A stretch of DNA of 64,000 nucleotides from Candidatus Fermentibacterota bacterium. GTDB taxonomy: Bacteria; Fermentibacterota; Fermentibacteria; Fermentibacterales; Fermentibacteraceae. The notes under the pieces were generated by a model. It was given only the letters and a program-made list of their open reading frames with translations, was not told where the DNA came from and ran no database searches. The stretch lies in assembly GCA_002748705.1 (NCBI GenBank), contig PDSZ01000018.1, positions 103,611 through 167,610 on the forward strand, read 5' to 3'. Each line of letters begins with the position of its first letter. Position 1 is the stretch's first letter. The position numbers were made by a program, and so were the translations under genes. Shown piece after piece: positions 1-8,397 of this stretch.

Positions 1-1
1 C

Positions 2-706
2 ACAGCAATGGTAATCAGAAAAATTCGGGAACTGATGAAGGGTAATCATTCTATAGAGGAAACATCATTCATTCTCTGGGAAAATGCCATGAGGGCGTTC
101 AAACTGCACCCGCTGAATAGAAGGGCAGATATTGTCTATACCTATTGCGGCTCTGTTTACATCAATCTTACCTCAAAGTGTCAGAACAACTGTTCCTTCT
201 GTATCAGCCGTTATCAGGATGGACTTGACGGCTATTATCTCAGGCACCGTGAAGACCCTTCCGAAGAGCTTGTGCTTTCAACCATTGAGGCTTTTCCCCT
301 TGAATCATTCGGCGAAGCTGTCTTCTGCGGTTTCGGTGAACCTACTCTCAGGCCTGAGCTGCTCAGAAAGTGTGCAGCAGTGATCTCTGCAAGGGGGCTT
401 CAGACCAGGCTGAATACAAATGGTCTCTGTATTGGCTTTTTAGGAAGAGATAAGGCTGTTGAGCTGATGAATAGCTTTGATGCAGTGAGCATCAGTCTCA
501 ACGCTTCAGGGGAGAAGGAGTATGAGAGGATTTGTTCCCCTGAAGACAAATCTGCATGGAATAATCTCCTTGAGTTCATCAGACTGGCAAAAGCAGAGTT
601 GCCTTCTGTGGCAGTTTCTGCAGTTTCAGGTTCAGGGGCTGATATACACAGGGTACAAAAACTTGCAGACAGACTTAACCTTAATCTGAAGGTCAGAGGC
701 GGATGA
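2..706 (+). CDS. TatD C-terminus fused to TatD-linked radical SAM protein (5' end outside window)
   Basis: The frame is open to the left edge, so the gene is truncated by the window. The first ATG (position 8) has no ribosome binding site and is probably internal. The first 35 or so residues (KIRELMKG...ENAMRAFKL) match the usual end of TatD-family metal-dependent DNases. About 15 residues later a radical SAM domain begins, with the [4Fe-4S] cluster motif CQNNCSFC (CX3CX2C, residues 58-65 from that ATG) and a GFGEPTLRPE segment (the GGEP-like motif). Free-standing TatD-associated radical SAM proteins start just before this cluster motif, so this looks like a TatD-radical SAM fusion. The stop overlaps the rsmA start (ATGA). 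Reaction unknown; the radical SAM assignment is firm and the fusion is inferred from residue pattern. Confidence 0.8.
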   Translation, partial: TAMVIRKIRELMKGNHSIEETSFILWENAMRAFKLHPLNRRADIVYTYCGSVYINLTSKCQNNCSFCISRYQDGLDGYYLRHREDPSEELVLSTIEAFPLESFGEAVFCGFGEPTLRPELLRKCAAVISARGLQTRLNTNGLCIGFLGRDKAVELMNSFDAVSISLNASGEKEYERICSPEDKSAWNNLLEFIRLAKAELPSVAVSAVSGSGADIHRVQKLADRLNLNLKVRGG

Positions 707-1518
707 ACAGATCAGAGACAAGAAAAGCGCTGGCGGAACTTGGCCTGAAGGCAGACAAGAGCCTTGGGCAGAATTTTCTCATAAATCCTCTGGCCGCAGG
801 GAAAATTGTTCGTGCGCTGGGAACAGAGCCTTTGCAGATTCTGGAAATAGGTCCCGGGCTCGGTGCCCTTACTGAAAAGCTTCTCGCTTTCGGACATCGT
901 GTTTCAGCCATTGAGCTTTCAGAGGTACTTGCAGAGAGGCTGACTGTAACAATGCCTGAAGTTCCTGTTGTACACGGCGATTTTCTGAGAACGAATCCGT
1001 CGGATATTCCCGGTTTCCCTTTCAACGGAGTTGCATCAAATCTTCCATACAACATTTCATCGCAGGCAGTGCTGAAACTCTGTGCTCCTGAGTATTCCCG
1101 TGTTGACCGTGCGGTTATCATGCTGCAGAGGGAAATGGCTGAAAGGCTGTGCTGTCTGGAAGGAGGGCGGAACTATGGAAGGCTTTCGCTGATGGTCTGG
1201 CCATGGTTCACTGTGAGAAAATTGTTTGATCTGGAACCTGGTGAGTTCATGCCTGAACCTTCTGTTGTTTCCAGAGTGGTTGTAATGGAACGGAAAAAGG
1301 AAACAGTTATGTCCAGGGAAGAGTACAGGATTTATGGAAGGGTGGTTAAGGCAGCCTTCTCCTCTCGAAGGAAAAAGATTATAAACTGCCTTGCCCGAGC
1401 GTTCGGAAAGGACTCAGCTCTGCAGATTCTGAAAGCGGCGGAAGTGGATCCAGACCTGAGGGCTGAGAGGATTGCACCGGAGAAGTTTGCAGAAATAGCC
1501 GGAAAGGCGGAGTTGTGA
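703..1518 (+). CDS. rsmA: 16S rRNA dimethyladenosine transferase RsmA (KsgA)
   Basis: A 271-residue, full-length member of the KsgA/RsmA family, which dimethylates two adjacent adenines in the 3'-terminal hairpin of 16S rRNA during 30S maturation, using S-adenosylmethionine. Visible motifs: LGQNFL (residues 21-26), the SAM-binding EIGPGLGAL (48-56) and the catalytic NLPYN (113-117), then the family-typical FMPEPSVVSRVV region and the FSSRRKKI segment in the C-terminal domain. ATG overlaps the upstream stop by 4 nt and its own stop overlaps the next start. Neighbourhood of tatD and ksgA is common in bacteria, which supports the TatD reading of the upstream fragment. Confidence 0.97.
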   Translation: MNRSETRKALAELGLKADKSLGQNFLINPLAAGKIVRALGTEPLQILEIGPGLGALTEKLLAFGHRVSAIELSEVLAERLTVTMPEVPVVHGDFLRTNPSDIPGFPFNGVASNLPYNISSQAVLKLCAPEYSRVDRAVIMLQREMAERLCCLEGGRNYGRLSLMVWPWFTVRKLFDLEPGEFMPEPSVVSRVVVMERKKETVMSREEYRIYGRVVKAAFSSRRKKIINCLARAFGKDSALQILKAAEVDPDLRAERIAPEKFAEIAGKAEL

Positions 1519-3314
1519 GATACCTGTACAGTTTTATTCTGATGGTTTCTGTCTGCGCTGCCTTTGATTTCAGTTACACAATGAGCATGTCCCAGCAAAA
1601 GGAGACCAGTTCACTCACAAACAGTTTCTCTGCCACAGAAACTATATCACCACAGATTGACATTACCGGTAACGGCACATTCTCTGCGGACAGAAGTGAG
1701 GGTATCGGCAGGTTTACCGACTCCAGAAGCGGTACCGGCACCATGAGCTGGCGACCTGTCCGCGGAATAGAGATGTCCACATCATTCAACAGACTGGTGA
1801 CCCTTGAAGACAGGTTCAAAGAGAGAGTCAGGGAGAATTACACAGAATCTGCAACAGGTTCCATAAGGTTTGCAACAGGTAACTGGCTTAATACCGACCT
1901 GTCGGTTGGTGTGAGGGATCTAAGTTACACCCAGACCTCTGGAGATACTCTCCGTACTGGAAACAATGACGGCGATTTTTACAGGGTCAGCAGTACGGTG
2001 AACAGGTCTTTCTTCAATGCGGTAAACACCTCCATAGGATTTTCTGAAAACAGGAGTTACGGTAAGGAAACAGAGAACGGCAACACCGGCCTGAATGTAA
2101 GGATGAGTTATTATTTTCCGGAACAGTTTCGAGGAGGAAGTCTTAATGCCATGGTTTCTGCAGAGAGAAACTCCATTGTTTATCTTGATTCTCTGACCAG
2201 TAAGGTAGGGGAAACATGGAGTCATTCAGAGACCGCTGAGCTTCCTGAGATAATACCTGGAGTATTTATTCAGTTCAGTACCGGCTGGAACCGTGATAAC
2301 AATCATTTTGAGAGTACAGTTCCGGACTCTTCTCTGGAAAATCCCAGAACTAACGCAAATGAAGGCCGTTTTCTTACATCAAATCTCTTGTGGGAAGCAA
2401 GCGATGATATCTCTCTGGATTTTGCCTTCTCAAGAACAGCCGATGAGAAGGACAACACCACTCTGGATTATGTAACCGGTAACTACTACATTCTGAACGA
2501 GGAATCCGATGACAAGCTTCTGGATATAGTTCTTACCTATACTCCTGATGCTGCCAGAATAACATTTCAGAGGATAGTTGAGCTTTATTCCTACGATACC
2601 TCTGTTGAGAATGGAGACTCTCTGGGTTATGTGAACGATTACGACAGAGATGAGTACAGGCAGCTTTTATCCATAACCGCATCGATTCCCCTTTCCCGCC
2701 GGTTTACCCTTCTTTCATCAATGTCAGGGCAGGAAAGAAGCCTCTATTACCTGATGGCAACCCAGAGTGCAAGCTCCAGGACCACTTCTACATATGCCTT
2801 CAGCCCGGGCTACAGGTACGATCTCGGAGACAGCTGGAAGATGGCGCAGAGCGTTAAGATAACAGCAACCTATACCGACTACATATTTCAGCAGGCAGGT
2901 CTCACAGACAGGCTTTCCAGGTCGCTTAACGAGTCATTCTCCCTTGTCAGAACCAGTACAGACAGTACAACACTGGGATTTACGCAGGAGTTCAGGTTCA
3001 GCGATCAGGGAACAATGGCTGATGATCGTTTTCTGCGAAGTGAAGAAACCATAAATGCCATATTCGGTGTTGACATGGGATTTCATGTTTCCGGAAGCGT
3101 AGGAGTGACACCTACCTACAGCTATCAGTATTTCAACAGGGACAGGATTGCAATTGGCCTGAAGAGTACCGACCACATACATCACCTGGGCCTCAGGTCT
3201 GCTATCGATTTGCTGGGCGGAACTCTTAATACCACCATTACCAGGTCATTCTACAGCGACGCTTCCAAGCAAAGTTACTGGAGGGCTAATGTAGCCTTCA
3301 ATCTAAGGATGTGA
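1515..3314 (+). CDS. predicted outer-membrane beta-barrel protein
   Basis: 599 residues beginning with a short signal peptide (RYLYSFILMVSVCAAF, cleavage probably near residue 17) from a GTG that overlaps the rsmA stop (GTGA). The rest is a long series of alternating polar/hydrophobic, Ser/Thr/Tyr-rich strands (patterns such as TFSADRS, TSIGFSEN, RITFQRI), ending in WRANVAFNLRM, as expected for an outer-membrane barrel with a terminal beta-strand. No enzymatic motif or named family recognised. The lipoprotein gene 6 nt downstream may encode a partner. Function unknown. Confidence 0.72.
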   Translation: MRYLYSFILMVSVCAAFDFSYTMSMSQQKETSSLTNSFSATETISPQIDITGNGTFSADRSEGIGRFTDSRSGTGTMSWRPVRGIEMSTSFNRLVTLEDRFKERVRENYTESATGSIRFATGNWLNTDLSVGVRDLSYTQTSGDTLRTGNNDGDFYRVSSTVNRSFFNAVNTSIGFSENRSYGKETENGNTGLNVRMSYYFPEQFRGGSLNAMVSAERNSIVYLDSLTSKVGETWSHSETAELPEIIPGVFIQFSTGWNRDNNHFESTVPDSSLENPRTNANEGRFLTSNLLWEASDDISLDFAFSRTADEKDNTTLDYVTGNYYILNEESDDKLLDIVLTYTPDAARITFQRIVELYSYDTSVENGDSLGYVNDYDRDEYRQLLSITASIPLSRRFTLLSSMSGQERSLYYLMATQSASSRTTSTYAFSPGYRYDLGDSWKMAQSVKITATYTDYIFQQAGLTDRLSRSLNESFSLVRTSTDSTTLGFTQEFRFSDQGTMADDRFLRSEETINAIFGVDMGFHVSGSVGVTPTYSYQYFNRDRIAIGLKSTDHIHHLGLRSAIDLLGGTLNTTITRSFYSDASKQSYWRANVAFNLRM

Positions 3315-3320
3315 ACTGAA

Positions 3321-3893
3321 ATGAGATACAAACACTTTTTTCTTTTCTCTTCACTGCTGATTATTTCCTGCAGTCTTTTTGATCCCCGTGATCCACAGGA
3401 TCCTTCAGGAGGCGGTGCTGTCTGGCAGACACCTACCAGCCCTGATCTGGTGGTTGAGAATATGCAGTCATCGCTTAATGGAAAGTCGGTACAGTACCTT
3501 GCCTGCCTGGATGACAAATTTTTCTTTTTTGCTGACACCAATGATGTGGACGATTATCCCACGCTGAATTTTACAGACTGGGATAAGAGTATAGAGAACC
3601 TGACTGTTTCACAGCTGTTTTCCATAGTGCCGGAGGACAGCACCATAATCGCGGAATTTCTGCCTGTACCCGGAAGTCCTGATCCTGTAGCTCCTGAAGA
3701 CAGTGCAACCCTTTACAGGAACTACTCCATCAGTATTCCAGGCGCAGAATACAACCCTGCATTCGGTATAGCGGAATTCCGCATGATAGAAGATGACAAC
3801 GGTCTCTGGTGGGTTTCTGAGTGGCACGACAACCGGTTTGAGCCTTCCAGCACTGTGAAAACCTGGGCTGTTGTAAAGGCGGTATACCGCTGA
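3321..3893 (+). CDS. hypothetical lipoprotein
   Basis: 190 residues with an N-terminal signal sequence ending in a lipobox (LLIISC, Cys at residue 17), so probably lipidated and envelope-anchored. After a Pro/Asp-rich linker the mature part contains Trp-rich, NTF2-like-looking segments (NGLWWVSEWHDNRF, and a charged region before it), which suggests a small alpha+beta fold, but no family is assigned. It follows the beta-barrel gene by 6 nt and is probably cotranscribed with it. Its TGA stop overlaps the proposed CTG start of the next gene (CTGA). Confidence 0.75.
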   Translation: MRYKHFFLFSSLLIISCSLFDPRDPQDPSGGGAVWQTPTSPDLVVENMQSSLNGKSVQYLACLDDKFFFFADTNDVDDYPTLNFTDWDKSIENLTVSQLFSIVPEDSTIIAEFLPVPGSPDPVAPEDSATLYRNYSISIPGAEYNPAFGIAEFRMIEDDNGLWWVSEWHDNRFEPSSTVKTWAVVKAVYR

Positions 3894-4426
3894 CAGCGCT
3901 TTCAGGCAGAGAGATAACTTCAGATACTCTTCTGCTGGCTTCTGTTGCTTCATCTCTTATGCCATGTTCCACCTGTATTGATCTCGGCACAGGGACAGGA
4001 GGTATACTCTCTTCCATTGAAACCGAAGGTGTATTCTGCATCGGAGTAGACCATTGCATGGAAGCCCTGCAGGCTTTTGACACAACTTCCGGAAGCCCGG
4101 TGCTGTGTGCTGTTTCAGCTGTATCCAGAACTTTTCGCAGAGGCTGTGCAGATCTGGTGGTGACCAATCCGCCTTATTATTCCCATGAGGTTTCAAGAAT
4201 CAGTCCGTATCCTTTGCGGGCTTCTGCCAGAACCGGCGATTGCCTTACTGTATATCGTTTCATCTTTGCCGGCGCCCATCTTCTGCGAAAGGGCGGTACT
4301 CTGCTTCTATCAGGAAAACTCTCTGAAAAGGATGCTATGGTGCAGGGGCTGAGGGCAGCAGGCTTTCACAATGTGAGTCTTTACAGACGGGAAGGCGTAA
4401 TGGTCCTTGGAGCAGAGCGTATGTGA
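3890..4426 (+). CDS. TrmN6/YfiC-like SAM-dependent methyltransferase, non-ATG start
   Basis: Class I SAM methyltransferase with motif I (CIDLGTGTGGIL) and the adenine-methylase motif NPPYY followed by the usual downstream lid region. The pattern is that of tRNA1(Val) adenine-N6 methyltransferase-type enzymes. The first ATG (3959) cuts off the conserved segment ITSDTLLLASVAS that precedes motif I. That segment is encoded in frame upstream, where no ATG, GTG or TTG exists before the stop at 3839. A CTG at 3890 preceded by AAAGGCGG fits and would overlap the previous stop as CTGA; this gives 178 residues. The protein is somewhat short for the family. Substrate is inferred, the methyltransferase fold is not. 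Confidence 0.72.
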   Translation: MTALSGREITSDTLLLASVASSLMPCSTCIDLGTGTGGILSSIETEGVFCIGVDHCMEALQAFDTTSGSPVLCAVSAVSRTFRRGCADLVVTNPPYYSHEVSRISPYPLRASARTGDCLTVYRFIFAGAHLLRKGGTLLLSGKLSEKDAMVQGLRAAGFHNVSLYRREGVMVLGAERM

Positions 4427-4499
4427 ACCTTCTGCAGCTTTGACAGATGAAGACTTTCCCTGAATATTAATTGCTTCTGCCGATTCATACTGAAAGGAA

Positions 4500-5240
4500 G
4501 TGTTTGTTCTGGGAGTAATTGATCTCCATTCCCACATTGTTCCAGGGGTAGATGACGGTTCCAGAAGTTTTGAGGAATCGTCTGAAATGCTTGACCGTAT
4601 CTGGAAAGACTGCGGTAGGGATACTGTAATGGTAATGACCCCCCACTTCTCCACTTCCATGCCATCCAGTGTTGCTTCCGGAAGAAGGAAAAAGGGTCTG
4701 AGGTTTCTGGAATGGGCAGGTCCCCGCTGGAAGATGGATCTTCTTCTTGCCGGAGAGCTTATGCTTCAGGGATTATCCACGAATAACGCAGAATGTGCCA
4801 GATATCCTGGAACAGGATGGGTACTTGTGGAGTTTCAGCCGGACACCCTTTGGATTCAGGTAAAGCTTCTTTTGAGGCGGCTGATCCGTTCAGGTTTCAG
4901 GCCTATGATAGCCCATCCTGAACGCTATTCCTGGTGCAGAAGAAGAGAAGGCAGGCTTGTGGAGCTTTCCCGTATGGGATGCGGCTCAATGGTAAGCGCC
5001 CGTTCCTTCAGGGTTCAGAAGTATGCCTCTTCTGCCAGACAGCTTCTTTCACAGGGACTTGTTCACTGCATTGCAAGCGATGCCCATTCTTCCGGAGACT
5101 ACATTCTTAACGGTGAAATGAGAAAAATCGTTTCCGATTCCCTGAGGGTTTCATGGGAAACGCTTACCTGGCAGATGCCTGGTATGGTAATTGAGGACGA
5201 GCTGCTGCCTCTTCTTCCACTGACGGGAGGAAGCTCCTGA
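4500..5240 (+). CDS. CpsB/YwqE-like PHP-domain phosphatase
   Basis: About 246 residues with the metal-ligand motifs of the PHP superfamily as arranged in CpsB/YwqE tyrosine-protein phosphatases: DLHSHIVPGVDDG at the N-terminus, the middle GELML glutamate, AHPERY and SDAHS. Family members dephosphorylate bacterial tyrosine kinases that control polysaccharide polymerisation and export. The neighbouring RmlD-like and GmhA genes fit an envelope-polysaccharide role. The start is uncertain: GTG at 4500 lies almost on top of its AAAGGAAG ribosome binding site, whereas an in-frame CTG at 4509 has normal spacing and places the DLHSH motif near the N-terminus as usual. Stop overlaps the next ATG. Confidence 0.85.
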   Translation: MFVLGVIDLHSHIVPGVDDGSRSFEESSEMLDRIWKDCGRDTVMVMTPHFSTSMPSSVASGRRKKGLRFLEWAGPRWKMDLLLAGELMLQGLSTNNAECARYPGTGWVLVEFQPDTLWIQVKLLLRRLIRSGFRPMIAHPERYSWCRRREGRLVELSRMGCGSMVSARSFRVQKYASSARQLLSQGLVHCIASDAHSSGDYILNGEMRKIVSDSLRVSWETLTWQMPGMVIEDELLPLLPLTGGSS

Positions 5241-6040
5241 TGAAAAGGGTTCTTGTAACAGGCTCCAGAGGTATGCTGGGCTCAGTTCTTATGAAAAAAC
5301 TGGCTGCAGGAGGCACTGGAATGGATTTGCCTGAACTGGATGTGACATCGCAGGAATCGGTTGATGCCGCAGTTCAGGCTGTTCGTCCTGAAGTTATAAT
5401 CAATGCCGCAGCGATAACAGATGTGGATCGGTGTGAAAAGGAGCCTGATTTGTGCAGGGCTGTTCACTGTTCGGGGGTCAGAAACCTTTGTTCAACAGGG
5501 GTAAGGGTAATCACTATTTCCACAGATCAGGTTTTCACCGATGGAAGAGGGGCATTTCTTACTGAGTCCAGCTCTGTTGAACCTGCTAACAAGTATGCAG
5601 AAAGCAAGCTGACAGGTGAAAAGGAAGCCCTTGGCAGAGCTGGAAACTGTGTTGTAAGAACATCCTGGCTTTTTGAAGACAGAGGCTTGCTTCCCCGTAT
5701 CATCAGAATCCTTTCCAAAGGGGGGCAGGTAAAGGCAATCGCTGACCAGACCTCATCTGTTACCTCAGCTTCTGATCTGGCAGAGTTTCTTCTCAGCCTT
5801 GTTTCAAACGAAAATTCAACAGGGGTGTATCATTGTGTCAACCCTGGTGCTGCTACTCCCTTTACCCTTGCGTGTGAAATAATGGAACAGCTGGGAAGGG
5901 GAATCGTAATTCCGGTAAGATGGAAGGATCTTGAGCTTCCTGCTTCAAGACCTGTATGGTCAGTATTGGGAACAGAAAAGAATGTTGTATTGCCCCCACT
6001 TGAAGAGGCTGTGAAATCATGTATGCAGAAATTGCTGTAA
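5240..6040 (+). CDS. RmlD-family dTDP-4-dehydrorhamnose reductase-like NAD(P)-dependent sugar reductase
   Basis: 266 residues of the RmlD substrate-binding/short-chain dehydrogenase family. The Rossmann motif GSRGMLG sits at the N-terminus. The segment INAAAITDVDRCE is characteristic of RmlD (usually NAAAYTAVDxAE), and the catalytic YAESK (YxxxK) follows a STDQVF strand. The family reduces dTDP-4-keto-L-rhamnose to dTDP-L-rhamnose. No rmlA, B or C is visible in the window, so the exact nucleotide sugar is not shown. Its end overlaps gmhA by 22 nt, indicating tight coupling in the sugar operon. Confidence 0.88.
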   Translation: MKRVLVTGSRGMLGSVLMKKLAAGGTGMDLPELDVTSQESVDAAVQAVRPEVIINAAAITDVDRCEKEPDLCRAVHCSGVRNLCSTGVRVITISTDQVFTDGRGAFLTESSSVEPANKYAESKLTGEKEALGRAGNCVVRTSWLFEDRGLLPRIIRILSKGGQVKAIADQTSSVTSASDLAEFLLSLVSNENSTGVYHCVNPGAATPFTLACEIMEQLGRGIVIPVRWKDLELPASRPVWSVLGTEKNVVLPPLEEAVKSCMQKLL

Positions 6041-6588
6041 AGAACTATTTTGAAAGAGCCCGAACTGCTCTTGCAGGTCTGGAATGCGCAGGGGTGGCTG
6101 AAATAACCGCAAAGCTCGCAGAGTGCGTTGCTGCCGGAGGCAAGATACTTATCTGCGGCAACGGAGGAAGCGCATCAGATGCTTCCCATCTTGCCGGGGA
6201 GCTTATAGGACGATTCCGAAAAGAGAGAGCTGCCCTTCCGGCAATAGCCCTTACCACTGATCCGGCGGTGCTGACAGCCCTGGGAAACGATTACGGTTAC
6301 CACAGTGTATTCAGAAGACAGGTGGAAGGTCTGGGAAACCCAGGTGATATTCTCATAGCCATAACCACCAGCGGAACCAGTTCCAATGTGGTCAGCGCTG
6401 CAGAAGCTGCCGCGCTTAAAGGTATGAGTGTTATAGCTTTTACATCTTCTGCCAGTGAAAGAGTTTCCTGGGCTGATATTCAGTGGAAGGCTACCTGCCC
6501 TGAAACAAGCCATGCTCAGGAACAGATGCTTGTTGTTTTTCATGCTCTCTGCCACGGCCTGGAGGCTGTTTTTGAACAAAAAAACTGA
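6019..6588 (+). CDS. gmhA: sedoheptulose-7-phosphate isomerase GmhA
   Basis: 189 residues, typical size for GmhA, a SIS-domain isomerase converting sedoheptulose 7-phosphate to D-glycero-D-manno-heptose 7-phosphate, the first step toward the heptose of the LPS inner core (or other glycero-manno-heptosides). Motifs: GNGGSASDASHLAGELIGRF (phosphosugar site plus Zn ligand His), TTSGTSSNV (second SIS loop) and the C-terminal QEQMLVVFHALCHGLE helix with Zn/catalytic residues. Context with a CpsB-like phosphatase and an RmlD-like reductase fits surface-glycan synthesis. Confidence 0.95.
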   Translation: MYAEIAVKNYFERARTALAGLECAGVAEITAKLAECVAAGGKILICGNGGSASDASHLAGELIGRFRKERAALPAIALTTDPAVLTALGNDYGYHSVFRRQVEGLGNPGDILIAITTSGTSSNVVSAAEAAALKGMSVIAFTSSASERVSWADIQWKATCPETSHAQEQMLVVFHALCHGLEAVFEQKN

Positions 6589-7564
6589 ACAGATTCTTAA
6601 ACTGCTGGCAGGTTTGGCAGTTGCCATTCTGACGATATGGCTCACTTTCAGAAAAACCAACTGGACTGAACTGGGCAGTATTATTGCATCAGCTGGCTGG
6701 GTTGGTGCCGCTGCTGTTATTCCAATGCTTGCAGCCAGTTACATTTTCAGGATCTACAGGTGGGTCGCCCTTCTGAAGCAGGTGGGAACTGTGAGTAAAA
6801 AGGTTGCGACTTCACCGCTTCTTACAGGTTTCATGCTGAACAGTGTGTTGCCTGGAAGGCTTGGAGAGTTTGCAAGGTCCGGGCTTCTTGCAGGAAAAAC
6901 TTCAATGCCGTTCTCTTCAGTTCTTGCCACCGTGGTTGTTGCAAGACTGTTTGACGGGCTGACCCTTACCTGTCTGACGCTTGTTGTAATGGGCGCAATG
7001 TGGGAGGCCCTTTCAACTGTGGTCAGGAGCGGCCTTATTGCTGCAGGAGCCGGGTACATACTCATACTTTTTGTTCTTGCAGCACTTGGAAAATGGCATG
7101 AGAAAACCTCAGTTGTTCTTGTAAGGCCTCTGCGAAAAGCAGGCGCTGCCGGACTCTCGGAGAAACTGGAGAAAGCTCTCTTTGATTTTGCGAGAGGGCT
7201 GGCAGTTCTTCGGAATCCTGCTGAAGTTTTCAGGGTGGTCGCTTTCTCAGCGTGTGTCTGGCTTTCTCTCTGTCTCTCGGTAATACCTGTTTTCATTGCC
7301 CTTAACATAGAGTGGAGCTGGTATTATCCTGCTCTGGTTCTGGTTCTGGCAGGGTTCGGTATGCTGATACCAACTCCTGCTGGAACAGGTACAGTTCATT
7401 ATGCACTGGGAGTGATTTTTCCAGCGGTAACAGGCATTCCTGAAGCACAGGCCAAGGCAATGGCCATCTTTTTTCATGCTACCCAGTTTTTTCCCATTAT
7501 CATAGCGGGACTTATCTCATCAAAAGGGAACATGAAAGGCCTGAGCAGGTCAGAAGAAAGCTGA
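6572..7564 (+). CDS. UPF0104/YbhN-like (lysylphosphatidylglycerol synthase TM region) integral membrane protein
   Basis: 330 residues with about eight hydrophobic helices and the family signatures: SYIFRIYRWVALL, a NSVLPGRLGEFAR segment and IPTPAGTGTVHYALG near the end. The family covers flippase-like membrane proteins including the transmembrane part of MprF; many members of unknown substrate lie in glycan or lipid operons. The start is taken as TTG at 6572 because GGAGG (6561-6565) lies 6 nt upstream and the hydrophobic N-terminus begins directly after; the longer reading from 6455 merely shadows gmhA. A paralogue lies at 43192-44115. Confidence 0.85.
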   Translation: MNKKTEQILKLLAGLAVAILTIWLTFRKTNWTELGSIIASAGWVGAAAVIPMLAASYIFRIYRWVALLKQVGTVSKKVATSPLLTGFMLNSVLPGRLGEFARSGLLAGKTSMPFSSVLATVVVARLFDGLTLTCLTLVVMGAMWEALSTVVRSGLIAAGAGYILILFVLAALGKWHEKTSVVLVRPLRKAGAAGLSEKLEKALFDFARGLAVLRNPAEVFRVVAFSACVWLSLCLSVIPVFIALNIEWSWYYPALVLVLAGFGMLIPTPAGTGTVHYALGVIFPAVTGIPEAQAKAMAIFFHATQFFPIIIAGLISSKGNMKGLSRSEES

Positions 7565-7607
7565 CCGGGTTGCCTTATGTATTATAATTCCCCCTGAATC
7601 AATTCAG
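7561..7607 (+). promoter_or_regulatory. promoter for the FmdB-like gene, with palindrome in the leader
   Basis: CTGACC (7561-7566), 16-nt spacer, perfect TATAAT (7583-7588). A 14-bp palindrome CTGAATcaATTCAG (7594-7607) lies just downstream, between the expected transcription start and the GAGAGGA ribosome binding site, where a dimeric repressor could bind. Promoter inferred from consensus only. Confidence 0.55.
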
Positions 7608-7617
7608 AGAGGATAAG

Positions 7618-7848
7618 ATGCCAACCTACGAATACACCTGCGATGATTGCGGGCGCTCATATGAGAAGTTTCAGTCCATGTCCGCCGAGCCGGACACTGA
7701 GTGTCCAAAGTGCAAGGGCAAGGTCAGAAGACTGATAGGTACAGGCGCAGGGCTTATCTTCAAGGGCAGCGGATTCTATCAGACCGATTATAAGAAGGCT
7801 TCAAAGCCTTCTTCCGAATGCTCTTCCTGCGCAGAGGGTCCCACCTGA
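7618..7848 (+). CDS. FmdB-family zinc ribbon protein
   Basis: 76 residues starting MPTYEYTCDDCG, the invariant beginning of the FmdB family of putative regulatory zinc ribbons. It has two CX2C knuckles (CDDC and CPKC) and the typical GTGAGLIFKGSGFYQTDYK stretch. The C-terminus has a further CSSC pair. Function in the family is not established; it may be a small nucleic-acid- or protein-binding zinc ribbon. It is monocistronic, with its own promoter, and converges with the lipoprotein gene on the other strand. Confidence 0.93.
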   Translation: MPTYEYTCDDCGRSYEKFQSMSAEPDTECPKCKGKVRRLIGTGAGLIFKGSGFYQTDYKKASKPSSECSSCAEGPT

Positions 7849-7856
7849 CTTGCCGG

Positions 7857-7886
7857 AAAAAAATAGGGCGCCCGGTCGGGCGCCCT
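7857..7886 (-). terminator. rho-independent terminator of the - strand lipoprotein gene
   Basis: Perfect 10-bp GC-rich stem AGGGCGCCCG / CGGGCGCCCT (7865-7874 and 7877-7886). Read on the - strand it is followed by A and a run of seven T, a textbook intrinsic terminator. On the + strand no T-run follows, but the hairpin may still help end the FmdB transcript. Confidence 0.88.
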
Positions 7887-7899
7887 CCCTATCAAAATC

Positions 7900-8367
7900 C
7901 TACATTCCCATCATGTCGCCAAGTTTCCACTGGCCGTCTTCGAGAACAAGCTCTACATCGTTAGTTTCGCCGTCAACTGTAACTGGTACTGTGGCGGTTT
8001 CGCCGTCAATTACAGCTTCACCAATCTGGACATTTGTGAAGTCAGGCAGTTCTTCTGCCAGCATTTCGCTCTGGAACATCTTGGAGATGAAAGAGCCTGC
8101 GTCCATGCTCTCGATCTCTTCAGCGGTGATCTCAATGCCCATCATTGCCATGAATGCAGCGCTCTCTTCAGGAGCTGCCTTCATCTCTTCAACCTGGCCG
8201 TTAAGTTCTTCAACTGCCTCAGCTGAGAGTACGGATACAAGTGCGCTTCCATCGCCATTCTCAAGTGCGTCTATTGCTTTTTGTACAACTGCTTCAGGTG
8301 TTACGCCACCGCCGCAGGCCATTGCGAGAACGAAGATTGCTGCGAAAGCAAGGGCAAGCTTCTTCAT
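7900..8367 (-). CDS. small lipoprotein with NTF2/DUF4878-like domain
   Basis: 155 residues: signal peptide with lipobox LAMAC (Cys about residue 18), then a Gly spacer and a VTPEAVVQKAIDALENGD start typical of DUF4878-like lipoproteins with a cystatin/NTF2-like fold. These have an N-terminal helix pair, then strands ending in ATVPVTVDGETNDVELVLEDGQWKL-type hairpins. Acidic overall. Ribosome binding site CAGGAGGG precedes ATG. Function unknown; probably an abundant envelope lipoprotein, as it has a strong terminator and a palindrome (8398-8414) in its upstream region. Confidence 0.82.
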   Translation of the reverse strand: MKKLALAFAAIFVLAMACGGGVTPEAVVQKAIDALENGDGSALVSVLSAEAVEELNGQVEEMKAAPEESAAFMAMMGIEITAEEIESMDAGSFISKMFQSEMLAEELPDFTNVQIGEAVIDGETATVPVTVDGETNDVELVLEDGQWKLGDMMGM

Positions 8368-8397
8368 AGGAATTTTCCCTCCTGTTGTGAAAAATAG

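Noticed and set aside
6455..6571. N-terminal extension of the YbhN-like protein to the ATG at 6455
   Set aside because: It only overlaps gmhA, has no ribosome site, and GGAGG plus TTG at 6572 explains the start.
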